Positions 1 to 10,757 of a stretch of 64,000 nt of DNA are shown here, in pieces. The translations under genes and the position numbers were made by a program. The DNA comes from Rehmannia glutinosa (Eukaryota > Streptophyta > Magnoliopsida > Lamiales > Orobanchaceae). Under the pieces are notes generated by a model, which saw nothing but the letters and a program-made list of their open reading frames with translations, was not told where the DNA came from and ran no database searches. The stretch is from assembly GCA_016081115.2 (NCBI GenBank), contig JABTTQ020002186.1, forward strand, positions 277,094 through 341,093. Reading direction: 5' to 3'. Numbering within the stretch: position 1 is the first letter of the stretch; every line of letters begins with the position of its first letter.

Positions 1-189
1 GATTCTTTCGGCTAGTTGGTGGGTGGTGGGGCTATGGCTGTCGGCTTCTTCGGAGGTGGGGGGCAGGGAGGTGGTTGGGTGGCGGAGATGCGGCGGCGAT
101 GGCTGAGAATGGAGGTGGAATTTGTGGTGGAGGATGGGGTTAGAGTGATGGTGGTGGTGCTGGTCTTGTTTTGGATATTCTCTTTTCAT
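1..189 (-). CDS. Probable N-terminal coding segment of an unknown gene (runs off left edge)
   Basis: Read on the minus strand from an ATG at 189-187, the frame stays open for 63 codons to the window edge. The peptide starts MKREYPKQDQ, then has a run of five histidines and a segment rich in His, Pro, Ser and Thr. Such low-complexity N-termini are common in plant transcription factors, but no domain is visible and I do not recognise the family. The segment is GC-rich (about 60 percent by eye) while the DNA just upstream of the ATG is very AT-rich, as expected for a plant coding start preceded by a 5' UTR and promoter. The ATG context is A-rich (aaaacaaaATG). An open frame of this length could be chance in a GC-rich island, so confidence is moderate. 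The plus-strand glycine-rich frame over the same bases is its shadow. Confidence 0.45.
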   Translation of the reverse strand, partial: MKREYPKQDQHHHHHSNPILHHKFHLHSQPSPPHLRHPTTSLPPTSEEADSHSPTTHQLAERI

Positions 190-1526
190 TTTGTTTTTGG
201 GGGTTTAAATGTTTATAATTTTTTTTTTGTGGGGTGAAATTATATATGTTTGTTCATGAAAATGGAGAAATGGAGATATAGTAATATTATTATAAGTAAT
301 ATAATGATTTCCCTGTGTTGCTTAATTAATAAAAAAATATAATGTTTTTATATTTTTGTAAATTTATTCATTTGATACTTTTCCTTAAATTTCTACATTT
401 GATGAATTATATATTTTTTTTATCAAATTCATAAATTTTGTAATTTGTATTCTTTCACTAATTTTTAATTTGGTTTTTTGTTATTCATAATTTTATTTTT
501 TTGAATATTGCTATTTTCGTTTATTTTTATTTATTTTTCTTTATTAATTACCTACATGGATGACACATGTGCAATTTTCCCTCCAAAATTGAAAAATCCC
601 TAATTTTTTTGTCCATGTCAGCATAATCTAGTCCACCTCAGCAATTTCCGGCGAGATTTAATATTTCCGACAAAAATCGAACTAAATGTCAAAAAAATTA
701 AAAGTTAATGGTCTAAAATTAAATTTGACTAACTAGAGGACTAAAAGTCTAAAAAATGGCTAAAGTTAGCGGACTAATTTTCTAATTTTTCCGAAATAGG
801 GTTAACCAAAGTTGATACCAAAAATAATGATAATTGTTGTTATTAATCGGGGTTAATGGATAGAGGGTAAAGTGAGAGTAGATTAAAGTACAATGGGGTA
901 AAGTGACTGATTTGATAGTATATGGGATAAATTGTAACAAGAGAAGAGTACAGGGGGTAAAGTACAATTTACCAAATTCTTTATTTGCGTTAATTTTTAC
1001 CCTTGGACGTATACCAGAATAATTATATGAGTGATAAACCTAAAATAACTTTTAATTATTTCACACATAATATAAAAATAATAATCATAAAATTAGCTTG
1101 TGCTTATAAGATAAATCAATTTGATAAAATATAATTATAAGCGACTGAGTAGCACACTATAATATTTTTGGTAAATATTTCGCTTCACGACACTAAGTTA
1201 ATGACTCAATGCTAAAATACAACAATTTAAAATCTGTCAGATGGCTAAATGCAATTTTTAAAATTTTAGAAGACAAAGTACAACATACTCAAATATTCCA
1301 TTGAAAAATAGAAACAAAGGTTTTTGGACTTTTTTAATAGGTTAGATTTCAACCCTCCGCACATTTAAAAGGATTCGAATAAAGTACAATGGACGACATA
1401 GATATAGAAGTGACCATGGGTGTTGTGGACTTAGAATCGACCTGGAACCCGTGGTCAATGGTTCCACATGCCCTAACCTATACACAACCATTAATTCCAG
1501 TTTCCAAGGGCTTCTGAAGGTTGTGG

Positions 1527-1529
<3 letters not shown>
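190..1529. other. AT-rich intergenic DNA, probable promoter side of the minus-strand gene
   Basis: No open frame or known domain was found on either strand. The first 400 bases are poly-A/T-rich and would hold the 5' UTR and promoter of the putative minus-strand gene. Around 780-985 a motif of the type GGGTAAAGT recurs four or more times, which suggests a degenerate repeat or old MITE. Nothing else could be assigned. Confidence 0.4.

Positions 1530-1573
<44 letters not shown>
1530..1573. repeat. (CT)n microsatellite
   Basis: About 22 uninterrupted CT dinucleotides. The minus-strand frame that reads them as Arg-Glu repeats is not a gene. Confidence 0.95.
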
Positions 1574-1576
<3 letters not shown>

Positions 1577-2479
1577 TGATCAACAATTATGATTTTTGAC
1601 TGTTGATGATTAGCAATTAGAAAGTCTTGATCACTGGAAGCGTCGAGTTGGATACAACATCTTACCCATTCCATCTTTTTTTTAATGAATGGTCAAGACC
1701 GTGAACCGTTGGGTCCAGCTCGATGGTTCCTTTTTTTCTTTTTCTGGTTGGCTTTATCAATAATCGAACTTTTTTATTGTTGATGACCAATTGCTAACAT
1801 TTTTTGACTGTTGAAATCACCAAGTTAAACCTATCGGTTCACCCATTTTTTAAGTCAACAATCAAGATCATTTGACAGTTGGAAACATTGGGTTGGACTT
1901 GACCCCCCAAATCCCCTGTTATTTCTTCCTAGTTCAACAACAATGTGAACATTAAATCTGAAATAAGTGACGATAAATAACTTCATATATTGCCAAAATT
2001 CTAAGTACTCATAGTCTCAAATATTTTATTTTCACCAAAAAAATTATGAAAAATGAACTTATTTCTAGAGATTTAAGCAAAATGTAATTATATTTCTCAA
2101 CATATAATAACAAAATAGAGACAGTTATGGATTGCTGACACGGAGGTGTGGGAGCCTTTAGGCCACTGAAGTGGCTATCTAGGGCCCCACAACCGTCTAG
2201 GACCCCCAATTAAATAACTAAATTTAATAGTTGTAATTAATTTAGTGTATATTTAATATTGTAATTGAAAATAGAAAATTAATATTTTACACAGAATTGA
2301 ATTATCTTCACCACCAAAAGGATTCCATTTTATGAACAATAAAGGAAAACAAGCTTATTATGGCAAGTTTGTCTTTCTTTTTGAAATATCATACTAAATT
2401 TCTAGTTTAGATGCATTTTGATGAATGATAAATATACCAAATCAATATAAGATATTATTCTAAAAGAAATTTTTTTCAA
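1574..2479. other. Intergenic DNA without recognisable gene
   Basis: Contains diverged copies of a phrase of the type TTTGACNGTTGNAA with CAAGATCA and GTTGGACTTGACC (about 1,575-1,910), apparently an old dispersed repeat, followed by AT-rich sequence. No coding capacity was seen. Confidence 0.35.
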
Positions 2480-3115
2480 TCATGAACTCATACCCAAAGT
2501 AGGAGATTGGTGGCGAATTGATAAAAAGCCCAAATTTCATGAAAAACATATGATCCATATGAAAAGACATTTTGATGAAAATATTTGCCAAGAGATCACA
2601 CATTCAGCTCATGAAGAGTCTTTTCATATTGATTATTTTCTATATATGGTAGATTAATCTATTTCTTCTTCTATTAAAAGACGGTTTGAATAATATTTAG
2701 AATGTGTTTTTTTAAGCGCAAAAGTTTAATACTTCGAATGATGATGAATTGAGAAAATATTGCATAAATCTTGCAAACCTTTTAAATTTCGGTAAACGTA
2801 TTGATCTTGATGTTCATGATTTATTTTCAGAGTTGAAAGTATTGAAAGAAGTACTAACAAAAGAAATTAATACCCTAGTAGATGTATTAAGCTGTTATAA
2901 GATTAGATTTTTTTCCAAATACATTCGTTGCATATCAGATATTCTTGTAATACCTGTGATTGTTGCTATTGCCGAAAGAAGATTTTCAAGATTACGATTG
3001 ATTAAATCCAATTTGAGATCAAATATATATGTTACAAGATAGATTGGTCTAATGGATTGGCCATACTATCTATTAAGAGTGAAATATTAGAATTACTTTA
3101 TTATAAATTTTGATA
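2480..3115 (+). pseudogene. Decayed hAT transposase (ZMYM1/TTF-type), C-terminal part
   Basis: The segment 2,749-3,042 encodes 97 residues that include SELKVLKEVL and, near the end, the C-terminal hAT dimerisation signature in degraded form (IPVIVAIAERRFSRLRLIKSNLRS, of which AERRFS and LIKSNLRS are key). Plant TTF-type zinc-finger/hAT transposases carry the same pattern in the same order. Upstream, 2,570-2,640 still reads FDENICQEITHSAHEESF, a typical preceding block, but in another frame and interrupted by stops. Downstream the reading continues after a stop as a remnant of the last motif. No terminal inverted repeats or catalytic region were found, so this is a dead fragment. Confidence 0.7.
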
Positions 3116-3319
3116 AGTGATTTGAAACTAAAAAAAAACTAGAAAATTAAATTGAGGATTAATTGTACATTAAACTCAACCCTCATAAAAATTAGCCTAA
3201 GCCTTCAAAATATCTAGACACAACTCTGCATGGACAAGTCACGTATTGAAGAAGTATTCAATGATGGAATATGGAATTGACAGCTTGCAAACTCAAACTC
3301 CAGTGTACTTCCCTTGTAG

Positions 3320-3476
3320 ATTGAGATTTTCTATTCCACTTTCCCTATTTCACTTCTATTCCATTAACTCGGATGAATGAACACATGTACAAATAACGTC
3401 ACAACTGTGCACGTGTCATTCATCCAATGTATGGAATAGATAGTGGAATAGAGAAAGTGAAACATGAGATCTCATC
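3320..3476. mobile_element. Foldback MITE-like element
   Basis: The two halves are inverted copies of each other. The left arm has CTATTCCACTTTCCC, CTATTCCATT and GGATGAATGA; the right arm has their complements in reverse order (TCATTCATCC, ATGGAATAG, GTGGAATAGAGAAAGTG). The element is about 155 bp with almost no loop and no coding content. A target-site duplication could not be assigned with confidence. Confidence 0.65.
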
Positions 3477-3876
3477 ACATTGTCTTATGCTGGAGTAACG
3501 ATTATTTTTTAACATATTTTAAAAGTCACGAGTTTATGTTTTTTCAAAAACTAATGAAGTTAGTATTTAGTAAAAGCCCTTAAAATTAAAGTCCTTAAAC
3601 TGGAAAACGATAAGAAGTATTAAGTTACCTCCAATCATATTCGATATTCCTCAATTAGAAAATCGCCATTTATTACATGATTGTTGATTCTAAATCTATA
3701 GTTACAAATAAAAATAGAAAGAATATAAAATTATTTTTAGTAATCAAATTATCCTTTAATAAGAAATTTTAAAATATTTTTTTTATCAATATATAAAAAT
3801 AAATATGAAAATGTACACTAGTATATGTTTTTTTTCCACAAAAAACAAAGACCGAAAAGTCAAATAATATATATTA
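3477..3876. other. AT-rich intergenic DNA
   Basis: No open frame, repeat or motif that I can support. It ends in a short TA-rich stretch that precedes the next element. Confidence 0.4.
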
Positions 3877-4129
3877 TAGGATAGGATCAAAAGAGACACC
3901 CCCCTTACCATGAGACGGTGTGGACTAATTACAACCATTTATTTAGTAAAATCAATGGATAAGAATTTTTTTTCATGTTTTAATTAATTAATTATTTATT
4001 TCCTTTCATTAAGGGCATTTTGGAACTTTTATTATTGACAATTTTTTTAGGAATGTGACTATTCATAAACCGTAATTTAAGGGATTGAATATCTGATATG
4101 AAACTCTCGCGATAAAGGTTATTTTCCAT

Positions 4130-5535
4130 TTTCAAATATGTATCACATTGATTCCAAATATGCAATATGTTCCCTTTACATATGCAGCAAAATGAACATA
4201 ATTATAAAGTAAGTTTCCACTATATAAGCAATATATGTATTCTAAATATGCATTTTATTCAAACCAAGTATGCATTATCCGAGCATCATACAATAACTAA
4301 CTATGCATTGTGTTACAGTTATATATGCATCAAACAACAAATAATTGTGAATTAACAACAACTAACTATGCATTGTCTCATAATTGTATATGCATCAAAC
4401 AATAACTAACTATGCACTGTAGGGGTGGGCATTCGGGATCGGGTTTTGGTGCCGACCAGGCCCGTCGAAATTACCCGATCGGGTCGGGTATTTAAAAAAA
4501 ATCGGGGTTCGGGTACCCCGATACCCGACATTAAAAAGTCGGATCGGGGATCGGGTTCCTTAAGTGGAACCCGTAAACCCGATCGGGTACCCGCCCATTT
4601 TAAAAAAAATAAAAAAATGATATTACTTATTTATGTTGACTACCCAATACCCATTTTGACTAACCCATTAATTGAAAAAGAAAAAAACAAAAACCTGCAA
4701 ACACATTACACATAAACCCAACCAAGTAAACCCATTTTAGGTTTGGACTTTGGGAAAATAGAAATGGAGAGAGCGACGGCGATCACGGCACCCCCCTCCC
4801 GGCGGCTCCGGCGCGGCCGGGAGCTCGTCTCGGCGGCGGCGTGCAGTAATCGACTTGTGCTCTCTTTGCTCTGGCGTGTATGATCGTATGTATGTGATTG
4901 TGAGTATGTCCTTTTTGTTTAATAGGTTGGGTAGTTTGATAGTAATTTATTAAATTTTCCAAGTAAAGCACGACCTTCGGAATGATGTGAATTCCATTTC
5001 CATTTGTTCCTCAAAGCAATGTCAAGTGTTGTTGTCCGGTTGTTGTTTACCAGTTTAAGATTCACTCTTTCATCCCTTACAAGAATGCCGAGCCAGCTTT
5101 GGGTGCCCGAAACCCGACATGGCGGATACCCGACTTTACCGGTGCGAAAAGTCGTGCACCGACTTTATTCGGTTCGGTTTGGTACCAAAATTGCTACCCG
5201 ACCGAGTCGGGCACCCGACCAAAACCCGAAAAACCGAAAACCCGACCCGATGCCCACCCCTAATGCACTGTGTTATAGTTATATATGCAATAAACAACAA
5301 ATAATTGTGTATCAACAACAACTAAATATGCATTATCTCCATACTTGTATATGCATCATAAAACAACTATCTATGCATTGTCTCATAACTATGTATGCAT
5401 CAAGCAACAATTAACTTTGCATTACCTCATTACTATATGTGCACTAAATAAAATATGACTGTGTAGTATCTTATAACTATGTATGCATTAAGAAACAACT
5501 AATGATGCAATGTCTCATAATTATCTACGTGGTAT
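4130..5535. repeat. TATGCAT minisatellite array (interrupted by a hAT element)
   Basis: Degenerate units of roughly 20-45 bp centred on TATGCAT occur on both sides of the insertion at 4,420-5,262. Examples lie near 4,270, 4,303, 4,323, 4,368, 4,390, 5,329, 5,351, 5,372 and 5,393. The reverse complement of the unit resembles the array at 6,150-7,200. Confidence 0.75.
4420..5262. mobile_element. Non-autonomous hAT element with perfect 8-bp TSD
   Basis: The 843-bp element begins TAGGGGTGGGCATTCGGG and ends with the inverted form of TAGGGGTGGGCATCGGG. It is flanked on both sides by ATGCACTG (4,412-4,419 and 5,263-5,270), a perfect 8-bp target-site duplication. An 8-bp TSD with TAGGGGTGGGCA-type ends is characteristic of plant hAT elements. 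The subterminal regions are rich in CCCGA/TCGGG. There is no transposase. A GC-rich patch at about 4,765-4,860 differs in composition from the rest and may be captured sequence. Insertion into the TATGCAT array dates it after that array. Confidence 0.88.
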
Positions 5536-5577
5536 ACTTATTTTATATATGGAGTAAAGTCACAATAATTATGTTGG

Positions 5578-5580
<3 letters not shown>

Positions 5581-5633
<53 letters not shown>
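5581..5633. repeat. (AG)n microsatellite
   Basis: About 26 uninterrupted AG units. Frames through it (Arg-Glu or Leu-Ser runs) are artefacts. Confidence 0.95.
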
Positions 5634-5637
<4 letters not shown>

Positions 5638-5668
5638 ATTGCGGGATTAATGATGATTTTTGTGGGAT

Positions 5669-5670
<2 letters not shown>

Positions 5671-5722
<52 letters not shown>
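5671..5722. repeat. Compound (AT)n-(GT)n microsatellite
   Basis: About 16 AT units pass directly into about 10 GT units. Confidence 0.95.
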
Positions 5723-6149
5723 TGAACGTGATTGATATGAAGGAGATTTCTTCCATTTTTAGTCAGCGGATTTTGTGGAAAGTTGGTTACACCATTTTAG
5801 TTTACCTTGCTACCCTTTTTGTGTCAAAATTAATTATTTAATATATTAATATTATTTCTAATCTTATCCGTTGAGACCGTATGGATTGATCACAACCATC
5901 CGTCCCCAATGATTCAGATTACTATCAAAATTATATCATTTACTAATTATTTTAAACATAAAAAGGATAAAATAATAACTCATTAAAATAGTCTAACAAA
6001 CTTTCCATAATATCAGTACTTACACGCCAATAATCATGGGATATGATGGAATCACGTTCCATAACTGAAACAATCACACAAAAATCGACATCTCACCTCT
6101 GTCTTCCTGCAAAACTGAAGAAAACAAAACAAAATCTGAAGCAGACGAT
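5723..6149. other. AT-rich intergenic DNA
   Basis: No gene. It contains the direct-orientation partner of the 3,920 phrase (GAGACCGTATGG, about 5,871) and otherwise no recognisable feature. Confidence 0.35.
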
Positions 6150-7200
6150 CAATATTTGGTGCATAACTCAATAATAATAATGCATATTTAGTTTAATTTG
6201 GAACTTGTGCCCATTGGGAATAGTGACGGATTACATTTGTAATTTTGATGCATAGTTAGTGCGCAAAACCTTATGTAAAACGGTGAAAATTCGTGAGACC
6301 GTGAGAAGATGATACTTTTAGTGTAAAATGTGATACTTGTCTAAATACACTAAATTTAGTGTATTTTGAGAAATATCACTTTTGATACTAGAAGTATCAT
6401 TTTTTATACTAAAAAAGTGATACTTTTAGTGTAAAAAGTGATACTTGTCTAACTATATTAATTTCAGTGTATTTTGAGAGGTATCGCTTTTGATACTAAA
6501 AGTATCATTTTTTACACTAAAAGTATCATCGTCTCACGGTTTCACACCGTCTCACAAGAGACCTTCTGTAGTTAGTGTATATTTGATGCATAACTGAATA
6601 ATAATGATGCATATTTATGTTAATTTTTAACTTGTGCCCATTAGGAATAGTGAAATATTACATTTGAAATTTTGATGCATAGTTAGTGTACATTTGATGC
6701 ATAACTGAATAATAACGATGCATATTTATTTTAATTTGTAACTTGTGCCCATTAGGAATAGTGAAAGATTACATTTGTAATTTTGATGCATAGTTAGTGT
6801 ATATTTGATGCATAACTGAATAATAACGATGAATATTTAGTTTAATTTGCAACTTCATTAGTGAATATGTGATGGATAACTGAATATAACGATGCATATT
6901 TAGTTTAATTTGCAACTTGTACACATTAGAAATAGTGAAAGATTATATTTGTAATTTTGATGCATAGTTAGTGAATATTTGATGCATAACTGAATAATAA
7001 CGATGCATATTTAGTTTTAATTTGCAACTTGTGCACATTAGGAATAGTAAAAGATTACATTTTGTAATTTTGATGCATAGTTAGTGAATATTTGATGCAT
7101 AACTAAATAATAACGATGCATATTTTGTTTAATTTGCAACTTGTGCACATTAAGAAGAGTGACAAATTATATTTGTAATTTTGATGCATATATTGTTTAT
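6150..7200. repeat. Tandem array, unit about 105-115 bp, interrupted by a MITE
   Basis: The unit contains TTTTGATGCATAGTTAGTG, then TTTGATGCATAACTGAATAA, CGATGCATATTTAG, AACTTGTGC, ATTAGGAATAGTGAAAG and ACATTTGTAA. Copies start near 6,244, 6,671, 6,781, 6,955, 7,069 and 7,178; one copy pair is longer through partial duplication. No coding content. The short GATGCATAGTTAGT segments are the reverse complement of the minisatellite at 4,130-5,535, so both arrays may be arms of one older element. Confidence 0.85.
6262..6568. mobile_element. Mutator-like MITE with 9-bp TSD
   Basis: A 307-bp foldback element with inverted arms built from GTGAGACCGTGAG and GATGATACTTTTAGTGTAAAA. The flanking 9 bp TAGTTAGTG occurs at 6,253-6,261 and 6,569-6,577; removing the element and one copy restores an ordinary tandem unit. 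A 9-bp duplication and AGACCTTCTG-type ends with GTGAGACGG subtermini fit a Mutator-like MITE. No coding content. Confidence 0.8.
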
Positions 7201-7201
7201 A

Positions 7202-10200
7202 TGTCACGCCCCAAAATGGAAGTCGTGACACAATTTACCATACTTATACCGGTTTACCAGGCCAGCCTAACTATCTTCCAACATACATCAAACGAACGAC
7301 AAAACCCCTAAGCATAAATAAGGGAATAACTAAGTTAGAGTATGGTTGCAGCGGAATCCACAAGAAATAAAACACAACATAATAATTGTTCCTCAGGGTC
7401 CTATGCCCTGCTATTACAATAAATAAGTCCAAAGTCTAAATCACTATAATTAAAATCCATCGTCTTAATAAAATCCATAACATAATACAGAACTAAGCTA
7501 CGTCTTGGGATCCATCGTTGCCATCATCCTGATACAGATCTTCATCCTCTGTTTGATAAAAGAGGTGAGGTGAGAACAAAAATTCTCAGTGGGTGGGTAC
7601 CGGTTTGCGAGTGTGTATCGTTTTATGCACGGAAAATGGTTTCATGGAAATCAATGCATGAGAGTACATATGACTTTGTCCCGTTATTCATATAAAGATT
7701 TCCATTAACCATTATGTTAGATTAGTCAGAATCAATCAAACATTATTATTGTCTTATTAAATTTACTTTCACTTTTCATTGGATAAAGCCGTAGCCAATA
7801 TCCCACTTCACTTGGATAAAGCCGAAGCAAATTATCCCACTTCACTTGGATAAAGCCGAAGCAAATTATCCCCTTCACTTGGATAAAGCCGAAGCAAATT
7901 ATCACACTTTAAATTTACTTTACCTTTCATTTTCATTCCCATTTTCACTTCACTTTTCACTTTAATTTTTACTTCACTTCATGTTTCACTTCAATTTTCA
8001 CTTCGCTTCACATTTCAATTCAAGTTCCACTTCACTTCATATTTAATTCCACTTTACGTTTCACTTAAATCTTCACTTCAAGATTTCTCTTCCAAGTACT
8101 ATCTTGCTCGTTCAAAAAAATTGATAAAATCAGTTAGCAAGTTCGGAGTGATCCTAGTCACACAATATCCAGTATTTACTTCAAAAAAAAAAAACAAAAA
8201 CTCGTGGTCTAGTTATCGGGCGGATAATCTAGCCGGTTTTAATATTTAGTTCGGTGTATTATGTTCAAGCTCGATATTTTTATTAGACGAGTATGAAAAA
8301 TATATATTAAATATTTTATAAGGTAACCGAGTTAGAAAATATCAATTTCAAGGTCCTTAGCAAATTTTAAAATAAAAGTCATTTTCTAAGGAGAATATCT
8401 TCTTACTGGGCAAATTTGATAAGTTTCAATTCCGAACTCGGAAATGGGTAAGGTCAGTTTTAAAATTTTCTAAATTTCATAGGGTTATATTTTCCATAGG
8501 CTCGAGACAGTTTTGATAAAAATTGCAGATTTGCCCTCTAGTTTTCAAAAATTGCGGTTTTTGACTTGATATTTTAAAATTAGGTAACTCTTAAACCGAG
8601 AGAGGTTTTGAGGTGATTCCAATTTTCAAATACTTCTTTGGACATTAATAAGTTGTGGTTAAAATAATTTTGAAAAATTCGAAAGTTAGGTACCTCATTT
8701 TCAAAAATTATAATTTTGGCCCAAAAGTGATTTTTTGTCGTTAAAGGCTCGGTTCAAGTCGGATGGTTATGAAATTTGAAATAAAGGTTCAAAATACTAT
8801 AACAATATAGTCAAAAAATATTTGAGGCACCTTAACTTCCTAAGTTTCAAAATTTACAGTTTTGGTCCTTAAGTTCTACAAGTTTACATTTTGATGTCAA
8901 ATTTATTTGTTATTGTATTTTCTTGCCCGGGAGGGGTCCAAATATTTCAAGTCACTTAATATATGAAATTTAAAGAGTCTTGGATTCAATATTTCTAATT
9001 TTCAGAGGTGGCCTTCACATTTTGGCCCCTATTTCTCAATAGTTGCAAAAATAACCCAAGCTTCAATTTTTCTTGCACAAGTTACAAGTCCAGAATTCCA
9101 ATAATATATAAAAACTCATATTAAACATTTATAAAACATATTTGAACATTCATAGCATCATAAACTATAAAAGTATAATGATGAGCAATTTGATCAACAT
9201 TCTATGCAAGAAAAATATTATACTCATCTTTTTATTTTCTCTAAATTTTATTAAAATATAAATCTCATAAATACTTGCTAAAATTCATAAAATATCATAT
9301 TATCACATGAGCATGCATTTTTTTGTACACTAGTAGAAAGAATGATGCATTTTTTGTAGAAACATTTTTCACCCACCTCGTAGTAATTTTTTGGGTCGTG
9401 GTTAAAATGAAGATCTTCTCAGCAAAGTCCAACCCCTAAATGTCACCATATCCATATTTTGGTGTTAAAATTAAGGTCTCAAGCCCAAGAAAAATATCTT
9501 AAAATAAATGGGTTAATTCTTACCTTAATATCCTTAAGTAGTCTCCAAAAATGAATTTTTCTCTTCAAGCTTCTAACCTCAACTTGAACTTGTATAGGTC
9601 AGCCCCTAAGCTCCAAAAATTCCAATCCTTGAGTCAAAAATTAATTCCTCAAGTTGTTAAGAGGAAAAATACAAAAATCACAATTTCTCACCTTAAATGT
9701 GTGTAATCTTGAATTTCTTCTTCAAGTTTGGAGTCAAATCTAGGTCTTCCTTAATTATTCAAAAAAAAAAAAGTCTTCTAGGAGTACTTCAATAAGAAGG
9801 ATTCATCATGTTAGGAATTGGAGGTATATGTTTGAAGTTTCAAGAAGATAAAAATGAAAATGCAAGAAAATATTTATCACCTTAATTGTGAATTTTCGGC
9901 CTTTAGGATGAAAGAGGAGAGGATTGTGTGTTTTTTTTATCTAAGTATTGAAATGAGAGAATGATGTTGTAAGATAGAAGAAATGGAATTGACTTTCTTC
10001 ACTCAATATGGCCGATTTTTGTGCTTTAGGGTAATGGATTTTTTTTTTCTTGTGTTTTGATGATTAGGCTTTGAATGGGGATTGTTGGGAGGTAAGTGGG
10101 TTTAGTGGAATAAAAAAAATGAATTTGATTCTCCCCTAAAATAGCTATGGCCGAAAGTGTAGTTATAGGAGGATTAAAAATTTTTGTCTTGTTAATTGTT

Positions 10201-10415
10201 TAATAAAATGGAGAATTATTGGGGAGAAAAAAAGGGTATTATTTCTCCTAAAAAATAGCTATGGACGACATGGAGGGAATATGGGGTTAAATTTTGTTGT
10301 CTTGAAATCCTTTATTGAAGGGAGTTTGTTGGGGATGATAAACTTTTATGGTGTGAGAAAAAATGACATTATTCCCCTAAAAATACATTATGGCCGAAAA
10401 TTGGGAAAATAGGGG

Positions 10416-10417
<2 letters not shown>
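7202..10417 (-). mobile_element. Chromovirus LTR, segment 1 (LTR 3' part)
   Basis: Begins TGTCACGCCCCAAAAT on the plus strand and matches the solo LTR from 53,423 onward block by block: the GGATAAAGCCG minisatellite at 7,785-7,905, the CACTTCACTTCACATTTCA stretch at 7,920-8,090, the phrase CCCAAAAGTGATTTTTTGTCG near 8,720, and repeated CTATGGCCGAAA units of about 120 bp at 10,000-10,410. No genes. Confidence 0.85.
7785..7905. repeat. LTR minisatellite, unit about 33 bp, 3-4 copies
   Basis: Repeats of TCACTTGGATAAAGCCGAAG plus CAAATTATCCCACT. The orthologous block in the solo LTR (54,000-54,350) has about 10 units, so the copies differ in repeat number. Confidence 0.8.

Positions 10418-10455
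<38 letters not shown>
10418..10455. repeat. (AT)n microsatellite at left junction of nested block
   Basis: About 18 AT units separate chromovirus LTR sequence from unrelated DNA. A second (TA)n at 43,289-43,320 marks the right junction of the block. Confidence 0.9.
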
Positions 10456-10457
<2 letters not shown>

Positions 10458-10757
10458 ACAAATCGAAGGGAATAGTTTGTGGTTGCAACATTGTCTGTCT
10501 AAATAAGCAACATATTTGTCCTCAATAAGCAACATATTTCGCACAGCGGAATGCGCCAATATTAATTGTAGGTTTGACTATGAAAGGAAAGAGAGAATTT
10601 CAGAGATACAATTTGAAATATATCCAAAAAAGCAACATATATGTCTTCAATAAGCAACATATTTGTCTTCAATAAGCAACATATTTCTCACAACATATAA
10701 ATCAGAGATACGATTTCAAAAAAATCCCAAAAAATCCGGAATGTGAACGGGCACAAC
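10456..10757. mobile_element. Left fragment of a (TA)n-associated minisatellite element
   Basis: Carries six or so copies of AATAAGCAACATATTTGTC (22-24 bp spacing) split into two clusters. It is cut at 10,757 by Athila-like element A, and the other side of the same DNA resumes at 42,095. The far right end (42,200-42,249), read inward, is GGATTTGGATCTGGTGAG...GTGAGACC, which resembles the ends of the element at 42,264. The left end here does not show a matching repeat. Confidence 0.4.

Larger units (their letters stand above)
3877..5560. mobile_element. Putative TIR element with internal TATGCAT minisatellite (right end not found)
   Basis: The left end follows a TA-rich tract and reads ATAGGATAGGATCAAAAGAG...TGAGACGGTGTGGACT, a layout like the end of the better-defined element at 42,264-43,288 (TATAGGGATTGGTTCAAATGAGACC...TAGTCCATAAG). 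As in that element, the end is followed by a phrase of the type AAGGGCATTTTGG and then by a minisatellite. The minisatellite (about 4,130-5,535) alternates TATGCAT with AACAACTAACTATGCATTGT and is split by a hAT insertion. No coding frame is present. A matching inverted right end was not found. A similar phrase at about 5,866-5,905 (GAGACCGTATGG...ACAACCAT) is in direct, not inverted, orientation. Confidence 0.4.

Noticed and set aside
16..237. Plus-strand glycine/valine-rich 73-codon frame
   Set aside because: It is the complement of a better minus-strand frame, and its end is hydrophobic low-complexity reading of T-rich DNA.
1342..1674. Minus-strand 110-codon frame
   Set aside because: It is mostly a translation of a (CT)n microsatellite.
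2009..2209. Minus-strand 66-codon frame with GLKAPTPPC
   Set aside because: It lies in AT-rich repeat-derived DNA near the hAT remnant, with no support as a gene.
5502..5841. Frames on both strands through the AG, AT and GT repeats
   Set aside because: They are dinucleotide repeat translations with no conserved flanks.
6150..7200. CRISPR-like repeat array
   Set aside because: Units are directly adjacent, about 110 bp and without unique spacers, in a plant nuclear context; it is a tandem repeat.
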